Source: Porcincola sp945869225 (GTDB taxonomy: Bacteria > Bacillota > Clostridia > Lachnospirales > Lachnospiraceae). Taken from it: a stretch of 64,000 nucleotides of DNA. The position numbers and the translations under genes were made by a program. Below are positions 26,545 to 35,254 of this stretch, in pieces. The stretch covers positions 62,001 to 126,000 of the forward strand of contig NZ_JBQKGW010000003.1 in assembly GCF_052118625.1 (NCBI RefSeq). The letters run 5' to 3'. Under the pieces are notes generated by a model. The model was given only the letters and a program-made list of their open reading frames with translations, was not told the DNA's origin and made no database searches. The number at the start of each line of letters is the position of its first letter. Position 1 is the first letter of the stretch.

Positions 26545-26679
26545 GATGAACCTCCATTGAAAATAAGAACAGGATTGACAACGGTTATTTAAGAAACACT
26601 AGCTTGGTTGACAATCAATGAACTTCATCTATCAACGAGGGCTGTATCTTTCATACCGTTAATCGTAATTGCAAACTTG

Positions 26680-26708
26680 ATTATATCCCGGGCTATGGGC
26701 ACTGTCAA
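26680..26708 (-). promoter_or_regulatory. Full-consensus promoter TTGACA-17-TATAAT
   Basis: On the minus strand the -35 TTGACA (26703-26708) and -10 TATAAT (26680-26685) both match consensus exactly with a 17-base spacer. Transcription should start near 26673 and gives the cold-shock gene its long AT-rich leader. Confidence 0.92.
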
Positions 26709-26770
26709 GCTGAAAAGACAGGTTTCTTAATACGATATGACATGAAAATGATGTATTTAGTATGCAGTGA

Positions 26771-26787
26771 TTGTGCAATATGCACAA
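26771..26787. promoter_or_regulatory. Operator-like palindrome TTGTGCA-N3-TGCACAA
   Basis: A perfect 7-base inverted repeat with a three-base centre lies between the divergent cold-shock and alpha-galactosidase genes, about 110 bases before the latter's -10 element. It looks like a binding site for a dimeric regulator, more likely of the galactosidase. The rest of the 398-base region holds the csp promoter and leader and a GC-rich stretch without recognisable features. Confidence 0.55.
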
Positions 26788-26897
26788 GAAAATGGAGGAC
26801 ATAAAGATATCACATTTCCGGGGATGCACCGGCAGCCGGGCGGAGAAAGAAACTGTTTCTTCCGTGGACAGGGCCGCGCGCGGGCGGGATATTCGTG

Positions 26898-26903
26898 TAT
26901 AAT
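26898..26903 (+). promoter_or_regulatory. -10 element TATAAT before alpha-galactosidase
   Basis: A consensus TATAAT lies 39 bases before the ATG, but no good -35 is spaced correctly (TGGACA at 26865 is too far). Weak unaided activity would fit a need for an activator. Confidence 0.4.
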
Positions 26904-26942
26904 GAGGGCATCAGACGTTCAGAACAGGGAGGAATCACCACG

Positions 26943-29219
26943 ATGGCTATTTCCTACGATGAATTAAACAGGATCTTTACGATTCAGACAAAAGACAGTA
27001 CCTATCAGATGATGGCAGACCGGCATGACCGGCTTCTGCACCTGTACTACGGGAGAAAGAGTGCTGGCAGGATGGACTATCTGCTGACCTATGCGGACAG
27101 GGGATTCTCAGGCAATCCGTACGATGTCGGCAATGACCGCGCGTATTCTCTGGACACACTCCCGCAGGAGTATCCGTCGCAGGGAACCGGTGATTACCGG
27201 TCGCCCGCGCTGGTGGTTGAGACGGAGAGCGGGAAGACGGGATGCGATCTGCGTTTCGACTCCTATGAAATCAGGGACGGAAAGTATGGCCTTCCGAAGC
27301 TTCCGGCGGTGTATGCAGACGCAGAGGCGGACGGGGCCCAGACACTGGTGGTGACGCTCCGTGACCCGGAGACAAAGCTGAGGGTCGAGCTTCTGTATGG
27401 GGTTCTGCCGGAGCTGAATATCATCACGAGGGCGGCTGTCCTATACAATGACTCGGATGAGAAGATTTATCTCAGCCGGGCGCTCTCGGCAAACCTGGAT
27501 TTTGTCGGCGGGGACTATGATCTCATGACCTTCTATGGCAGACATGCCTTGGAGCGTACCCCGCAGAGGGTGCCGGTGTCCCACGGAGAGCAGGTTGTCA
27601 TCAGCCGGCGGGGAACTTCCTCCCACCAGTACAATCCGCTTCTGATCCTGGCTGACCACGAGGCCGCCGAGACGGAAGGATCCTGCTACGCGATGGAACT
27701 GGTCTACAGCGGCGGTTTCATGGGGATGGCAGGGCTTGACCAGTTCGGACAGACGCGGATGCAGATCGGCCTGTCGGACCACATGTTCCGCTACCCGGTT
27801 GAAAGCGGGGCATCATTTACCGTACCGGAGGCCATTCTCAGCTTCAGCGGGGAAGGTCTGTCCGGCCTGTCAAGGCAGCTTCACGACTGCATCCGCAGCC
27901 ATGTCGTGCGCGGATACTGGCGGGACCGGGTGCGTCCGGTGCTGCTCAACAGCTGGGAGGGCTGTTACCTGACCTTTGACGCGGAGAAGATTCTGAATCT
28001 GGCCCGGGAGGCGAAGGAGCTGAATCTGGACCTGTTCGTCCTGGATGACGGCTGGTTCGGGAAGCGCGATTCGGACAACAGCGGGCTTGGAGACTGGTTT
28101 GTCAATGAGCGGAAGATCGGGGATCTCCACCGGCTGGTGGGACAGATACATGACATGGGGCTTTTGTTCGGGATCTGGTTTGAGCCGGAGATGGTCAGCG
28201 AGGACAGTGATCTTTTCCGGGCGCACCCGGACTGGGCGCTTGCGATTCCCGGAAGGAAGCCGGTGCGGGCACGCAACCAGCTGGTGCTGGACTTCTCACG
28301 CAGAGAAGTGGTGGATGCCATCTATGACCAGGTCTGCCGGATCATCGACATGGGACCGGTCGACTATGTGAAGTGGGATTACAACCGTTCGATCGCGGAG
28401 GTTTACTCGCAGGCCGGCAGGGAGGCCGGCGCTGTTCTCTATGACTATATCCTCGGTCTGTATGATTTTCTGCAGCGGCTCTGCACCCGGTATCCGAAGC
28501 TGCTCATTGAGGGCTGCAGCGGCGGGGGCGGAAGGTTTGACGCCGGCATGCTGTACTACACGCCGCAGATCTGGTGCTCTGACAACACGGATCCGATCGA
28601 CAGGCTCCGCATTCAGTACGGAACCTCCTTCGGGTATCCGGTCAGCTCGATGGGCGCCCATGTCTCGGTGTCGCCGAATGAGCAGGACGGCCGTGTCACG
28701 CCGCTCTATACCCGCACGGTGATCGCGATGAGCGGGACCTTCGGCTATGAGCTGGATCCGGCGAAAATGAGCGAGGCGGAGAAGGCGGAGGTCCGGAGAG
28801 ATGTGGCAAGGCAGAAACGGTATGCGCCGCTCATTTCCAGCGGAGATTACTATCGTCTGACAGATCCGCTGAAGGGCGGCCCGGCGGCATGGGAGATTGT
28901 GTCAAAGGATGGAACGGAGGTTCTGGTCAGCATCGTCACACAGAACAATCATGGCAATATGACACAGGACTATGTCAGGCTTCAGGGACTGGACGAGGAG
29001 GCGCTCTACCTGCTGGATGACAACGGCGAGGACGCTGCGGAGGCGGCAGATCAGGCAGCGGGCAGTGCGCCAGGCGGGCAGAACGGCTCGATGCGCCTGA
29101 ATACGGCCGGAAAGCGGGGAATCGTCTACGGAGGCGGAGCCCTCATGGAAGCAGGGCTGCCGGTACCACTCCATTTCGGAGAGTACCTGGCATATCAGTG
29201 GCACTTCACCAGACAGTGA
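26943..29219 (+). CDS. Alpha-galactosidase, GH36
   Basis: A 758-residue GH36 enzyme that releases terminal alpha-1,6-galactose from raffinose-type sugars. An N-terminal beta-sandwich (residues 1-300) leads into the barrel with LDDGWFGKRDSDNSGLGDW, the nucleophile Asp in VKWDYNR, EGCSGGGGRFD, and the acid/base Asp in WCSDNTDP. There is no signal peptide, so it acts in the cytoplasm on imported oligosaccharides. The ATG has GGGAGGAATC upstream. No transporter or regulator for its substrate is adjacent. A Gly/Ala/Gln-rich insert near residues 695-715 (AAEAADQAAGSAPGGQNG) is not conserved in the family as I know it. Confidence 0.95.
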   Translation: MAISYDELNRIFTIQTKDSTYQMMADRHDRLLHLYYGRKSAGRMDYLLTYADRGFSGNPYDVGNDRAYSLDTLPQEYPSQGTGDYRSPALVVETESGKTGCDLRFDSYEIRDGKYGLPKLPAVYADAEADGAQTLVVTLRDPETKLRVELLYGVLPELNIITRAAVLYNDSDEKIYLSRALSANLDFVGGDYDLMTFYGRHALERTPQRVPVSHGEQVVISRRGTSSHQYNPLLILADHEAAETEGSCYAMELVYSGGFMGMAGLDQFGQTRMQIGLSDHMFRYPVESGASFTVPEAILSFSGEGLSGLSRQLHDCIRSHVVRGYWRDRVRPVLLNSWEGCYLTFDAEKILNLAREAKELNLDLFVLDDGWFGKRDSDNSGLGDWFVNERKIGDLHRLVGQIHDMGLLFGIWFEPEMVSEDSDLFRAHPDWALAIPGRKPVRARNQLVLDFSRREVVDAIYDQVCRIIDMGPVDYVKWDYNRSIAEVYSQAGREAGAVLYDYILGLYDFLQRLCTRYPKLLIEGCSGGGGRFDAGMLYYTPQIWCSDNTDPIDRLRIQYGTSFGYPVSSMGAHVSVSPNEQDGRVTPLYTRTVIAMSGTFGYELDPAKMSEAEKAEVRRDVARQKRYAPLISSGDYYRLTDPLKGGPAAWEIVSKDGTEVLVSIVTQNNHGNMTQDYVRLQGLDEEALYLLDDNGEDAAEAADQAAGSAPGGQNGSMRLNTAGKRGIVYGGGALMEAGLPVPLHFGEYLAYQWHFTRQ

Positions 29220-29257
29220 CGCGGCAGGAAGAAACAGGCAGAATGACAGGAGCGGGA

Positions 29258-30601
29258 ATGCCAGAAGAGATCAGGATCAGGATTCCGGACAAGGTAGAAA
29301 AGGTTCTATCAGCCCTCCATCAGGCAGGGTTTGAGGCTTATGCGGTGGGCGGCTGCGTGCGGGACAGCATTCTCGGCAGGACGCCGGATGACTGGGATAT
29401 CACAACAAATGCGCTCCCCGGGCAGGTGAAGCAGGTATTCCGGCGCACCATCGATACCGGGATCGAGCACGGGACGGTGACGGTGCGCTATGAGGGGGAG
29501 AGCTTCGAGGTCACAACCTACAGGCTGGACGGGAAATATGAGGATCACCGCCACCCGGACAACGTTTCCTACACCCGGAACCTGCGCGAAGACCTCATGC
29601 GCAGGGACTTCACGGTCAATGCGATGGCCTACAATGACCGGGACGGGCTGGTGGATCTGTTCGGCGGCCTGGCGGATCTGCGGGATCAGGTCGTGCGCTG
29701 TGTCGGAAGCCCCAGGGAGCGGTTCGATGAGGATGCGCTCCGGGTGCTGAGAGCCGTCCGCTTCTGCGCAAAGCTTGGATTCAGACTCGATCCGGCGACG
29801 AAGGAGGCTGCGACACAGATGGCCCCCTCGCTCTCGTTCATATCCGCGGAGCGGATCCGGACCGAGCTGGAGAAGCTGATCACTTCCCCGCATCCGGAGG
29901 AAATGAGGCTGGCCTATGAGTGCGGGATCACGGCGGTCGTGCTGCCGGAGTTCGACGCGGAGATGGCGGCGGTCCAGAATAACCACCATCATCGCCTGAC
30001 GGTCGGCGAGCATACGATCCGGACGATGATGGCGGCACCGCCGGACCGGACGCTGCGCTGGACGATGCTCCTTCACGACTGCGGGAAGCCGTCGGTTCAG
30101 CGGCTCGATGAGAAGGGCGTCTACCACTACCATGGCCATGCGGCGCCGGGGGCGGAGATCGCGGAGAAGGTGCTCCGCCGCCTGAAGTTTGACAAGGCGT
30201 CCATGCGGGATATTGTCCATCTGGTCCGGAACCACTCCCTCTATCCGGCGCTCTCCGAGGAGGGTGTGAGGAGGGCTGTTGTTCAGCTGACGCCGCGGCT
30301 GTTTCCAGTTTTCCTTCAGGTGAAGCGGTCCGATATCAGGGGGCAGAACCCGGAGGTGCAGGCGGACAAGCTGGACTATATGGACAAGGTGGAGGAGATC
30401 TACCACAGGGTTGTGGACCGGGGCGACTGCCTGAGTCTGAGGGAGCTTGCGCTGACCGGCAATGACCTGATCGGGATGGGATTTCAGAGAGGCGCACAGA
30501 TCGGAGAGATCCTCGGGAAGCTGTTCGATGAGGTGCTGCAGGATCCGTCGCTCAACACGCGGGCGTATCTGATGGAACGTGCAAAGCTGCTGGTGCTGTG
30601 A
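29258..30601 (+). CDS. cca: CCA tRNA nucleotidyltransferase
   Basis: A 447-residue enzyme that adds or repairs the 3' CCA of tRNA. The class II head carries AVGGCVRDSILGRTPDDWDI with the metal-binding DxD, then the neck motif DEDALRVLRAVRFCAKLGF. The C-terminal part contains an HD domain (LLHDCGKP), as in bacterial Cca. ATG 29258 is chosen because AGGAG lies five bases upstream; ATG 29243 is in frame earlier. It starts 39 bases after the alpha-galactosidase gene and may be read through from it. Confidence 0.93.
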   Translation: MPEEIRIRIPDKVEKVLSALHQAGFEAYAVGGCVRDSILGRTPDDWDITTNALPGQVKQVFRRTIDTGIEHGTVTVRYEGESFEVTTYRLDGKYEDHRHPDNVSYTRNLREDLMRRDFTVNAMAYNDRDGLVDLFGGLADLRDQVVRCVGSPRERFDEDALRVLRAVRFCAKLGFRLDPATKEAATQMAPSLSFISAERIRTELEKLITSPHPEEMRLAYECGITAVVLPEFDAEMAAVQNNHHHRLTVGEHTIRTMMAAPPDRTLRWTMLLHDCGKPSVQRLDEKGVYHYHGHAAPGAEIAEKVLRRLKFDKASMRDIVHLVRNHSLYPALSEEGVRRAVVQLTPRLFPVFLQVKRSDIRGQNPEVQADKLDYMDKVEEIYHRVVDRGDCLSLRELALTGNDLIGMGFQRGAQIGEILGKLFDEVLQDPSLNTRAYLMERAKLLVL

Positions 30602-30699
30602 GTGTGCCGGGGCAGACGGACTGCCCGGTGCCCATTGGTATGCTGCCGGCGTCCTGCTGACTGGAAGCGGCATGGGCTGCCTGAAGGCGGCCGGGATTC

Positions 30700-30728
30700 T
30701 TGCAGGACGGGTGGTTTTTGACTATACT
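30700..30728 (+). promoter_or_regulatory. Promoter TTGCAG-17-TATACT for hisS
   Basis: TTGCAG at 30700-30705 and TATACT at 30723-30728, spaced by 17, lie about 75 bases before hisS. The leader is far too short for a T-box. Confidence 0.75.
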
Positions 30729-30801
30729 AGGCCAGTGTCTGAGAGAGTGGCCGGGACTTGCCGCCGGTAGGGGCGGGTCCATCACAGGAAAGGATTTATT
30801 T

Positions 30802-32142
30802 ATGAAATTTATTCAGACCCCGGTAAAGGGGATGCAGGATTTTCTTCCTTCTGATATGCAGCTTCGTCAGCATGTGCTGTCAACGATTCGCAGAACATAT
30901 GCGCAGTTCGGATTCAATGAGATCGAGACGCCCATGATGGAGCACATCGAGAACCTGACGGGCAAAAACGGCGGGGAGAACGAGAAGCTGATCTTCAAGG
31001 TTCTGAAGCGCGGGGCGGAGCTTCAGCGTGCGCTTGGGAAAATCCGGGCGGGCGGAGAGGCCGGCACAGATGCGAATGAGGATGGGACAGTGCTTGCGGA
31101 CTCTGCGCTGCGGTATGACCTGACCGTTCCGCTCAGCCGCTACTATTCCTGCCACAAGAACGATCTGCCGACTCCTTTCAAGGCGCTTCAGATCGGCAAC
31201 GTGTTCCGCGCAGACCGGCCGCAGAAAGGCAGGTTCCGCCAGTTCACTCAGTGCGATATCGACATCATTGGAGACAGCTCCGGCATGGCGGAGATCGAAC
31301 TCATCGCCGCGACAAGCAAGGCCCTGACGCGCATTTTCTCGGAAGTGAATGTTCACGGGTTTACCGTCCACATCAACGACCGCAGAATCCTGAAGGCGAT
31401 GGCGGAGAACGCCGGATTCCCGGCGGATTCTTGTGACGAGGTCTTCATCATCCTTGACAAGATGGACAAGATCGGAAAGGATGGCGTGAAGGAGGAGCTG
31501 CTGAAGGAGGGCTTCGACGCGGCGGCGACGGACCGTTACATCGGGTATTTCGATGAGCTGGACAAGGTGATCGGACAGACCGACGGCAAGGAGCAGGCGG
31601 CTCTGATCGCGGATTTCATCGCGAAAACCTGCGGCGACAAGATCGAGGAGGGCGTCGGAAGCAGCCTCTCGTCCATCATGGAGGCGGCAGGCGGGATGAT
31701 CGACAGCGACATCACGCTGAAGTTTGATCCGACACTGGTCCGCGGGATGGGATACTACACGGGAACCATTTTCGAGATCACAATCGACAATTATTCCTTC
31801 TCCATCGCGGGGGGCGGCCGCTACGACAAGATGGTCGGCAAGTTTTCAGGACAGGATGCGCCGGCCTGCGGATTCTCGATTGGCTTCGAGCGCATCTATA
31901 CGATTCTGAAGGATCTGAATTGGAAGAGCACGGATGAGGCGGAAAAGAAGGCCTACCTGGTCGATTTGAAGAGCGCCGCGTCGAGGGTACCGGAGGTGTT
32001 CGCGAAGGCGACTGCGGAGCGCGGAAAGGGACTGACGGTTACGGTCGAGCCGCTGAAGAAGAACGCAAAGTTTCAGATTGACACCCTTGAGAAGGCAGGC
32101 TACACGGCCGTCACGAAGGTTTACGCAGACACGGAGCTCTGA
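30802..32142 (+). CDS. hisS: Histidyl-tRNA synthetase
   Basis: A 446-residue class II synthetase. Seen are TPVKGMQDFLPSDMQ at the N-terminus, motif 2 GNVFRADRPQKGRFRQFTQCD, the HisRS signature region LVRGMGYYTGTIFEI, and motif 3 GFSIGFERI, followed by the anticodon-binding domain. An insertion (IRAGGEAGTDANEDG, near residues 84-98) precedes the ALRYDLTVPLSRY segment. ATG 30802 follows GGAAAGGA; an upstream in-frame ATG at 30700 lies inside the promoter. It has its own promoter and no T-box. The 11 bases around its stop (GGAGCTCTGAG / GGAGCTGTGAG) are nearly repeated. Confidence 0.95.
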   Translation: MKFIQTPVKGMQDFLPSDMQLRQHVLSTIRRTYAQFGFNEIETPMMEHIENLTGKNGGENEKLIFKVLKRGAELQRALGKIRAGGEAGTDANEDGTVLADSALRYDLTVPLSRYYSCHKNDLPTPFKALQIGNVFRADRPQKGRFRQFTQCDIDIIGDSSGMAEIELIAATSKALTRIFSEVNVHGFTVHINDRRILKAMAENAGFPADSCDEVFIILDKMDKIGKDGVKEELLKEGFDAAATDRYIGYFDELDKVIGQTDGKEQAALIADFIAKTCGDKIEEGVGSSLSSIMEAAGGMIDSDITLKFDPTLVRGMGYYTGTIFEITIDNYSFSIAGGGRYDKMVGKFSGQDAPACGFSIGFERIYTILKDLNWKSTDEAEKKAYLVDLKSAASRVPEVFAKATAERGKGLTVTVEPLKKNAKFQIDTLEKAGYTAVTKVYADTEL

Positions 32143-32264
32143 GGGAGCTGTGAGCCATGCGTGAAGCCGCCCGTGCATAAGCAGGACGGCCTCGGGGCGG
32201 GTTTGCGGCATGCCCGTGCGGAATCTGAAGGCCTGCCGCCGCGGGGGACGGCAGACCGCTAGCC

Positions 32265-32293
32265 TTGACAAACATCTGGCTGGGTTATATAAG
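32265..32293 (+). promoter_or_regulatory. Promoter TTGACA-17-TATAAG for hup
   Basis: TTGACA at 32265-32270 and TATAAG at 32288-32293 with 17-base spacing, consistent with strong expression of HU. Confidence 0.8.
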
Positions 32294-32367
32294 TATTAGA
32301 GATTCCCGCCGGAACAAGGGTGGGGAAGCAATGTGATCATCAATTTAGAAAAAAGGAGTACCACATT

Positions 32368-32640
32368 ATGAATAAGCAGGAATTGGTCGCTGCAATCGCT
32401 GAGAAGGCTGAGCTGGAGAAGGACGATGCCAAGAAGGCTCTGAATGCGTTCATCGAGGTTGTCGGGGATGAGCTGAAGAAGGGCGAGAAGATTCAGATCA
32501 TCGGTTTCGGAACCTTCGAGGTGTCCGAGAGAGCTGCAAGAGAGGGCCGCAATCCGCAGACCGGCGAGACGATGGAGATCAAGGCTTCCAGAAATCCGAA
32601 GTTCAAGGCAGGAAAGGCACTGAAGGACAGCCTGAACTGA
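32368..32640 (+). CDS. hup: DNA-binding protein HU
   Basis: A 90-residue HU, full length. It starts MNKQELVAAIAEKAELEK, has the core IQIIGFGTFEVSERAAREGRN-type beta arm (GRNPQTGETMEI), and ends with the conserved KASRNPKFKAGKALKD. It is a homodimeric nucleoid protein that bends DNA. ATG 32368 with AAAAGGAG upstream is clear; an in-frame extension to 32320 is not conserved. It is transcribed alone from a near-consensus promoter to a terminator at 32673, and sits before rqcP as in many Clostridia. Confidence 0.97.
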   Translation: MNKQELVAAIAEKAELEKDDAKKALNAFIEVVGDELKKGEKIQIIGFGTFEVSERAAREGRNPQTGETMEIKASRNPKFKAGKALKDSLN

Positions 32641-32672
32641 CGGCGGGATGTCTTACAGAATATAGACGAGAC

Positions 32673-32706
32673 AGAGGACCCTGACTTGCTCAGAGTCCTC
32701 TTTTTG
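32673..32706 (+). terminator. Rho-independent terminator of hup
   Basis: AGAGGAC pairs with GTCCTCT across a 15-base loop, followed by TTTTG. Confidence 0.82.
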
Positions 32707-32861
32707 TCAGGGAGGCCGCACATCATCAAGTGTGGAGCACAAGATGACGGCGGCCTTTCACGAGCTGACAGGAAAACAGGATGAACGAGGCCGGCAGGAG
32801 CCGGCTGGTGGAAAGAGGGGGATCAGGCTGGACGGGCGCCAGTCTGTCAGGAGGATGAGCG

Positions 32862-33101
32862 ATGAGGCTTGACAAGTATCTGAAGGTGAGCAGGCTGGTG
32901 AAGCGCAGGACGGTAGCCAACGAGGCCTGTGACGCAGGCCGGGTGATGATCAACGGGAAAACGGCGAAGGCATCCGCGGAGGTGAAGGTCGGGGACGTGA
33001 TCGAGATTGGCTTCGGAAACCGGAGCGTGAAGGCGGAGGTCCTGGCTGTGCAGGATGCTGTCCGGAAGGAGGATGCACAGGAGCTGTTCCGGTATCTGTG
33101 A
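32862..33101 (+). CDS. rqcP: S4-domain RNA-binding protein RqcP
   Basis: A 79-residue S4 domain (MRLDKYLKVSRLVKRRTVANE, then GRVMINGKTAKASAEVKVGD). RqcP (YabO) binds the 50S-peptidyl-tRNA complex and helps RqcH add alanine tails to stalled nascent chains. CAGGAGG precedes the ATG. In spore-formers yabP and yabQ follow; here the next gene is divIC. An 11-base tandem repeat (CTGTGAGCAGC twice, 33096-33117) straddles the stop codon. Confidence 0.93.
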   Translation: MRLDKYLKVSRLVKRRTVANEACDAGRVMINGKTAKASAEVKVGDVIEIGFGNRSVKAEVLAVQDAVRKEDAQELFRYL

Positions 33102-33117
33102 GCAGCCTGTGAGCAGC
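33096..33117 (+). repeat. 11-bp tandem repeat across the rqcP stop
   Basis: CTGTGAGCAGC occurs twice in direct succession. The first copy contains the rqcP TGA stop. Confidence 0.85.
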
Positions 33118-33143
33118 ATGGCCGTCATCGGGAAGATTTGGTG

Positions 33144-33172
33144 TTGAAACATCGGCCATTTCAGGCTATGAT
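33144..33172 (+). promoter_or_regulatory. Promoter TTGAAA-17-TATGAT for divIC
   Basis: TTGAAA at 33144-33149 and TATGAT at 33167-33172 with 17-base spacing lie about 110 bases before divIC. Confidence 0.72.
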
Positions 33173-33280
33173 AAAGCTATTATTTAGCTGATGCGCCTGA
33201 TGCGCATAGGGGAAGAATCGGGTTTGCCAGGTCCTGTCTGGGGAGGCGGGAGAGGCGGATTGATAAGGGGATGAGGACAG

Positions 33281-33586
33281 ATGTCGAGAGGGAAGACACG
33301 TGCCGGGGCGAAAAAGAACCGGAGCGGCATGGTACTGATTATCGTAGTGGTTTCAATTCTGCTGGTCGTGCTGCTGTCCCGCTGTGTTGTGCTGAAGCAG
33401 CGGAATGCCGCCTATGCGGATGAGATTGCATCTCTTGAGGAGCAGTACACGGAGGAAGAGGGCAGGAGCAAACAGATCGAGTCTTACAAGGAGTATACGA
33501 AGACCGATTCGTTCGTGGAGAAGACTGCCAGAGAAAAGTTTGGACTGGTTTACCCGGATGAGACGATCTTCCGGGAGGAAAAGTAA
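33281..33586 (+). CDS. divIC: Septum formation initiator DivIC/FtsB
   Basis: A 101-residue bitopic protein: a short basic N-terminus, one membrane helix (GMVLIIVVVSILLVVLLS, residues 18-35), then a coiled coil (ALKQ-type VLKQRNAAYADEIASLEEQY) and a C-terminal EKFGLVYPDE box typical of DivIC. It stabilises FtsL and the FtsQLB/DivIB complex at the septum. The chromosomal place between rqcP and tilS supports the call. A terminator follows. Confidence 0.9.
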   Translation: MSRGKTRAGAKKNRSGMVLIIVVVSILLVVLLSRCVVLKQRNAAYADEIASLEEQYTEEEGRSKQIESYKEYTKTDSFVEKTAREKFGLVYPDETIFREEK

Positions 33587-33602
33587 GGAAACCTGTGTCT
33601 GA

Positions 33603-33643
33603 AGGGCGCACTGCGGGCGGGAGCCGGCGGCGCGCCCTTTTTT
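33603..33643 (+). terminator. Rho-independent terminator of divIC
   Basis: AGGGCGC pairs with GCGCCCT (loop GC-rich and partly paired), followed by TTTTTT. Confidence 0.82.
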
Positions 33644-33712
33644 GAAGGCGGCCGTTCATCATCGGTGCCATCGAGTGCGGAGCATGAGATGACGGCGGAG
33701 GGGAAGGACAGC

Positions 33713-35254
33713 ATGACGGATGCATTTCGGTTTGAACAGAAAATCCGGAAGATGATGAAGCGCTGCAGCATGGTCAGCCCGGGGCAGCGGATTCTTGCGG
33801 CGGTTTCAGGCGGTGCGGACTCAGTCTGTCTGCTTGCGGTTCTTCATGCACTTGCGCCGGAGTTTTCCTTCAGCCTTGAAGCGGTTCATGTCGAGCACGG
33901 AATCCGCGGGGAGGAGAGCCTGCAGGACTGCGCATATGTGGAGCGGCTGTGCGGGGATATGGGGGTCAGGCTCACCGTGCGGCATATCCGAGTGCCGGAG
34001 CTTGCACAGCAAAGCGGACGGACAGAGGAAGAGGAGGCGCGGATTCAGCGCTACAGGATTTTTGAGGAAACAGCGGAGCAGTGCGGGGCTCAGCGGGTGG
34101 CGGTTGCTCATCATCTGGGAGACCAGGCGGAGACGGTGCTCTGGAATCTGATCCGGGGCAGCGGCCTGAGGGGGCTGCGGGGGATTCTGCCGGTTCGCCC
34201 GCTCCGGGACGGGAAGGCCGCGTCGCCTCTGGTGGTGAGGCCGCTCCTGGAAACATCCAGGGAGGAGATTGAGCAGTATCTGAAGGCGCGCGGGCTGTCA
34301 TATCGGACGGATCGGACGAATCTGGACAAAACGGTCACGCGAAACAAAATCCGTCATGACATCCTGCCGGACATGATAACGTTGAATGCGCAGGCGCCGC
34401 TCCATATCGCGCAGGCGGCGGAGGAAGCGGCGGAGGCGGAGGCGTACCTGGAGCGGGTGACGGCACGGGCGGCGGAAAGGTGTATTTTCCGTCAGGCGGA
34501 CAGGCAGACGGTTCTCCTGCTGGCGTCCTGGCAGAAGGAGGAGCCCTACGTCCGGCGCAGGCTGCTGAGGGAATGTATCCGCCGTGCATCAGAGCATGGA
34601 AGCCTGAAGGACATCGGGGCCGTCCATGTGGAGGCATTGATGGGGCTTGCCAGCGGCGGAGGAGAAAAATCGGTCAGCCTTCCCGGAGGACTGACGGCTG
34701 TCCGGGCGTATGGGCAGATCCATTTTCTGTCAGGAACGGAAGCAGTTTCAGGGGCCGGGCTGCCGGCATCCGGCGCCCTGTACGCACAGGAGGACTCACC
34801 GGGAGAAAGATGCGTGGAGGTCCCGTTTCAGGGCAGGCAGACGGTCCGCTACGGCGGGTACAGCTTTTTGCTTGAGTGCGGCCGCGCGGGGAAAGGCGAG
34901 GTCTGTATCCCGAAGAAGCGGTTCACGAAATGGATTGCGTATGCTACAATAGCCCAAAAAGAGTCGCAGAAGCTCTGTTTCCGCACGAGAAGGCCGGGGG
35001 ATGTGCTGGTTGTCCGGCAGGATGGAAGCAGAAAGAAGCTGTCCGATTATCTGATAGATGAGAAGATTCCGGCATCGCTGCGGGACCGGGTTGTGCTCCT
35101 TGCGATCGGGAGTGAGGTGCTGTGGGTGGCCGGGATGCGGATCAGTGAAGGGGCGAAGGTGACGCCGGGCAGCGCATATGTGAAGGTGTCATGCAGCATT
35201 TTGGAAGGCCAGGAGGTAGAAGATGAAAGAGAATGTCAGTGTACTGATTCCTGA
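33713..35254 (+). CDS. tilS: tRNA(Ile)-lysidine synthetase
   Basis: A 513-residue TilS, which converts C34 of the CAU anticodon of tRNA(Ile2) to lysidine so that it reads AUA. The PP-loop is AAVSGGADSVCLL; VEHGIRGEES and AVAHHLGDQAETVLWNLIRGSGLRGLRGI are standard. The C-terminal TilS domain (CFRTRRPGDVLVV) is present. ATG 33713 is preferred (GAAGGA four to five bases upstream) over in-frame ATGs at 33665 and 33689. Its 3' end overlaps hpt by 32 bases, the conserved tilS-hpt-ftsH order. Confidence 0.95.
   Translation: MTDAFRFEQKIRKMMKRCSMVSPGQRILAAVSGGADSVCLLAVLHALAPEFSFSLEAVHVEHGIRGEESLQDCAYVERLCGDMGVRLTVRHIRVPELAQQSGRTEEEEARIQRYRIFEETAEQCGAQRVAVAHHLGDQAETVLWNLIRGSGLRGLRGILPVRPLRDGKAASPLVVRPLLETSREEIEQYLKARGLSYRTDRTNLDKTVTRNKIRHDILPDMITLNAQAPLHIAQAAEEAAEAEAYLERVTARAAERCIFRQADRQTVLLLASWQKEEPYVRRRLLRECIRRASEHGSLKDIGAVHVEALMGLASGGGEKSVSLPGGLTAVRAYGQIHFLSGTEAVSGAGLPASGALYAQEDSPGERCVEVPFQGRQTVRYGGYSFLLECGRAGKGEVCIPKKRFTKWIAYATIAQKESQKLCFRTRRPGDVLVVRQDGSRKKLSDYLIDEKIPASLRDRVVLLAIGSEVLWVAGMRISEGAKVTPGSAYVKVSCSILEGQEVEDERECQCTDS

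Noticed and set aside
26767..26967. A 66-codon plus-strand frame before alpha-galactosidase
   Set aside because: It overlaps the galactosidase start in another frame and begins inside the palindrome, with no conserved sequence.
30730..30801. T-box leader before hisS
   Set aside because: The leader is only about 70 bases and lacks a T-box sequence or terminator hairpin.
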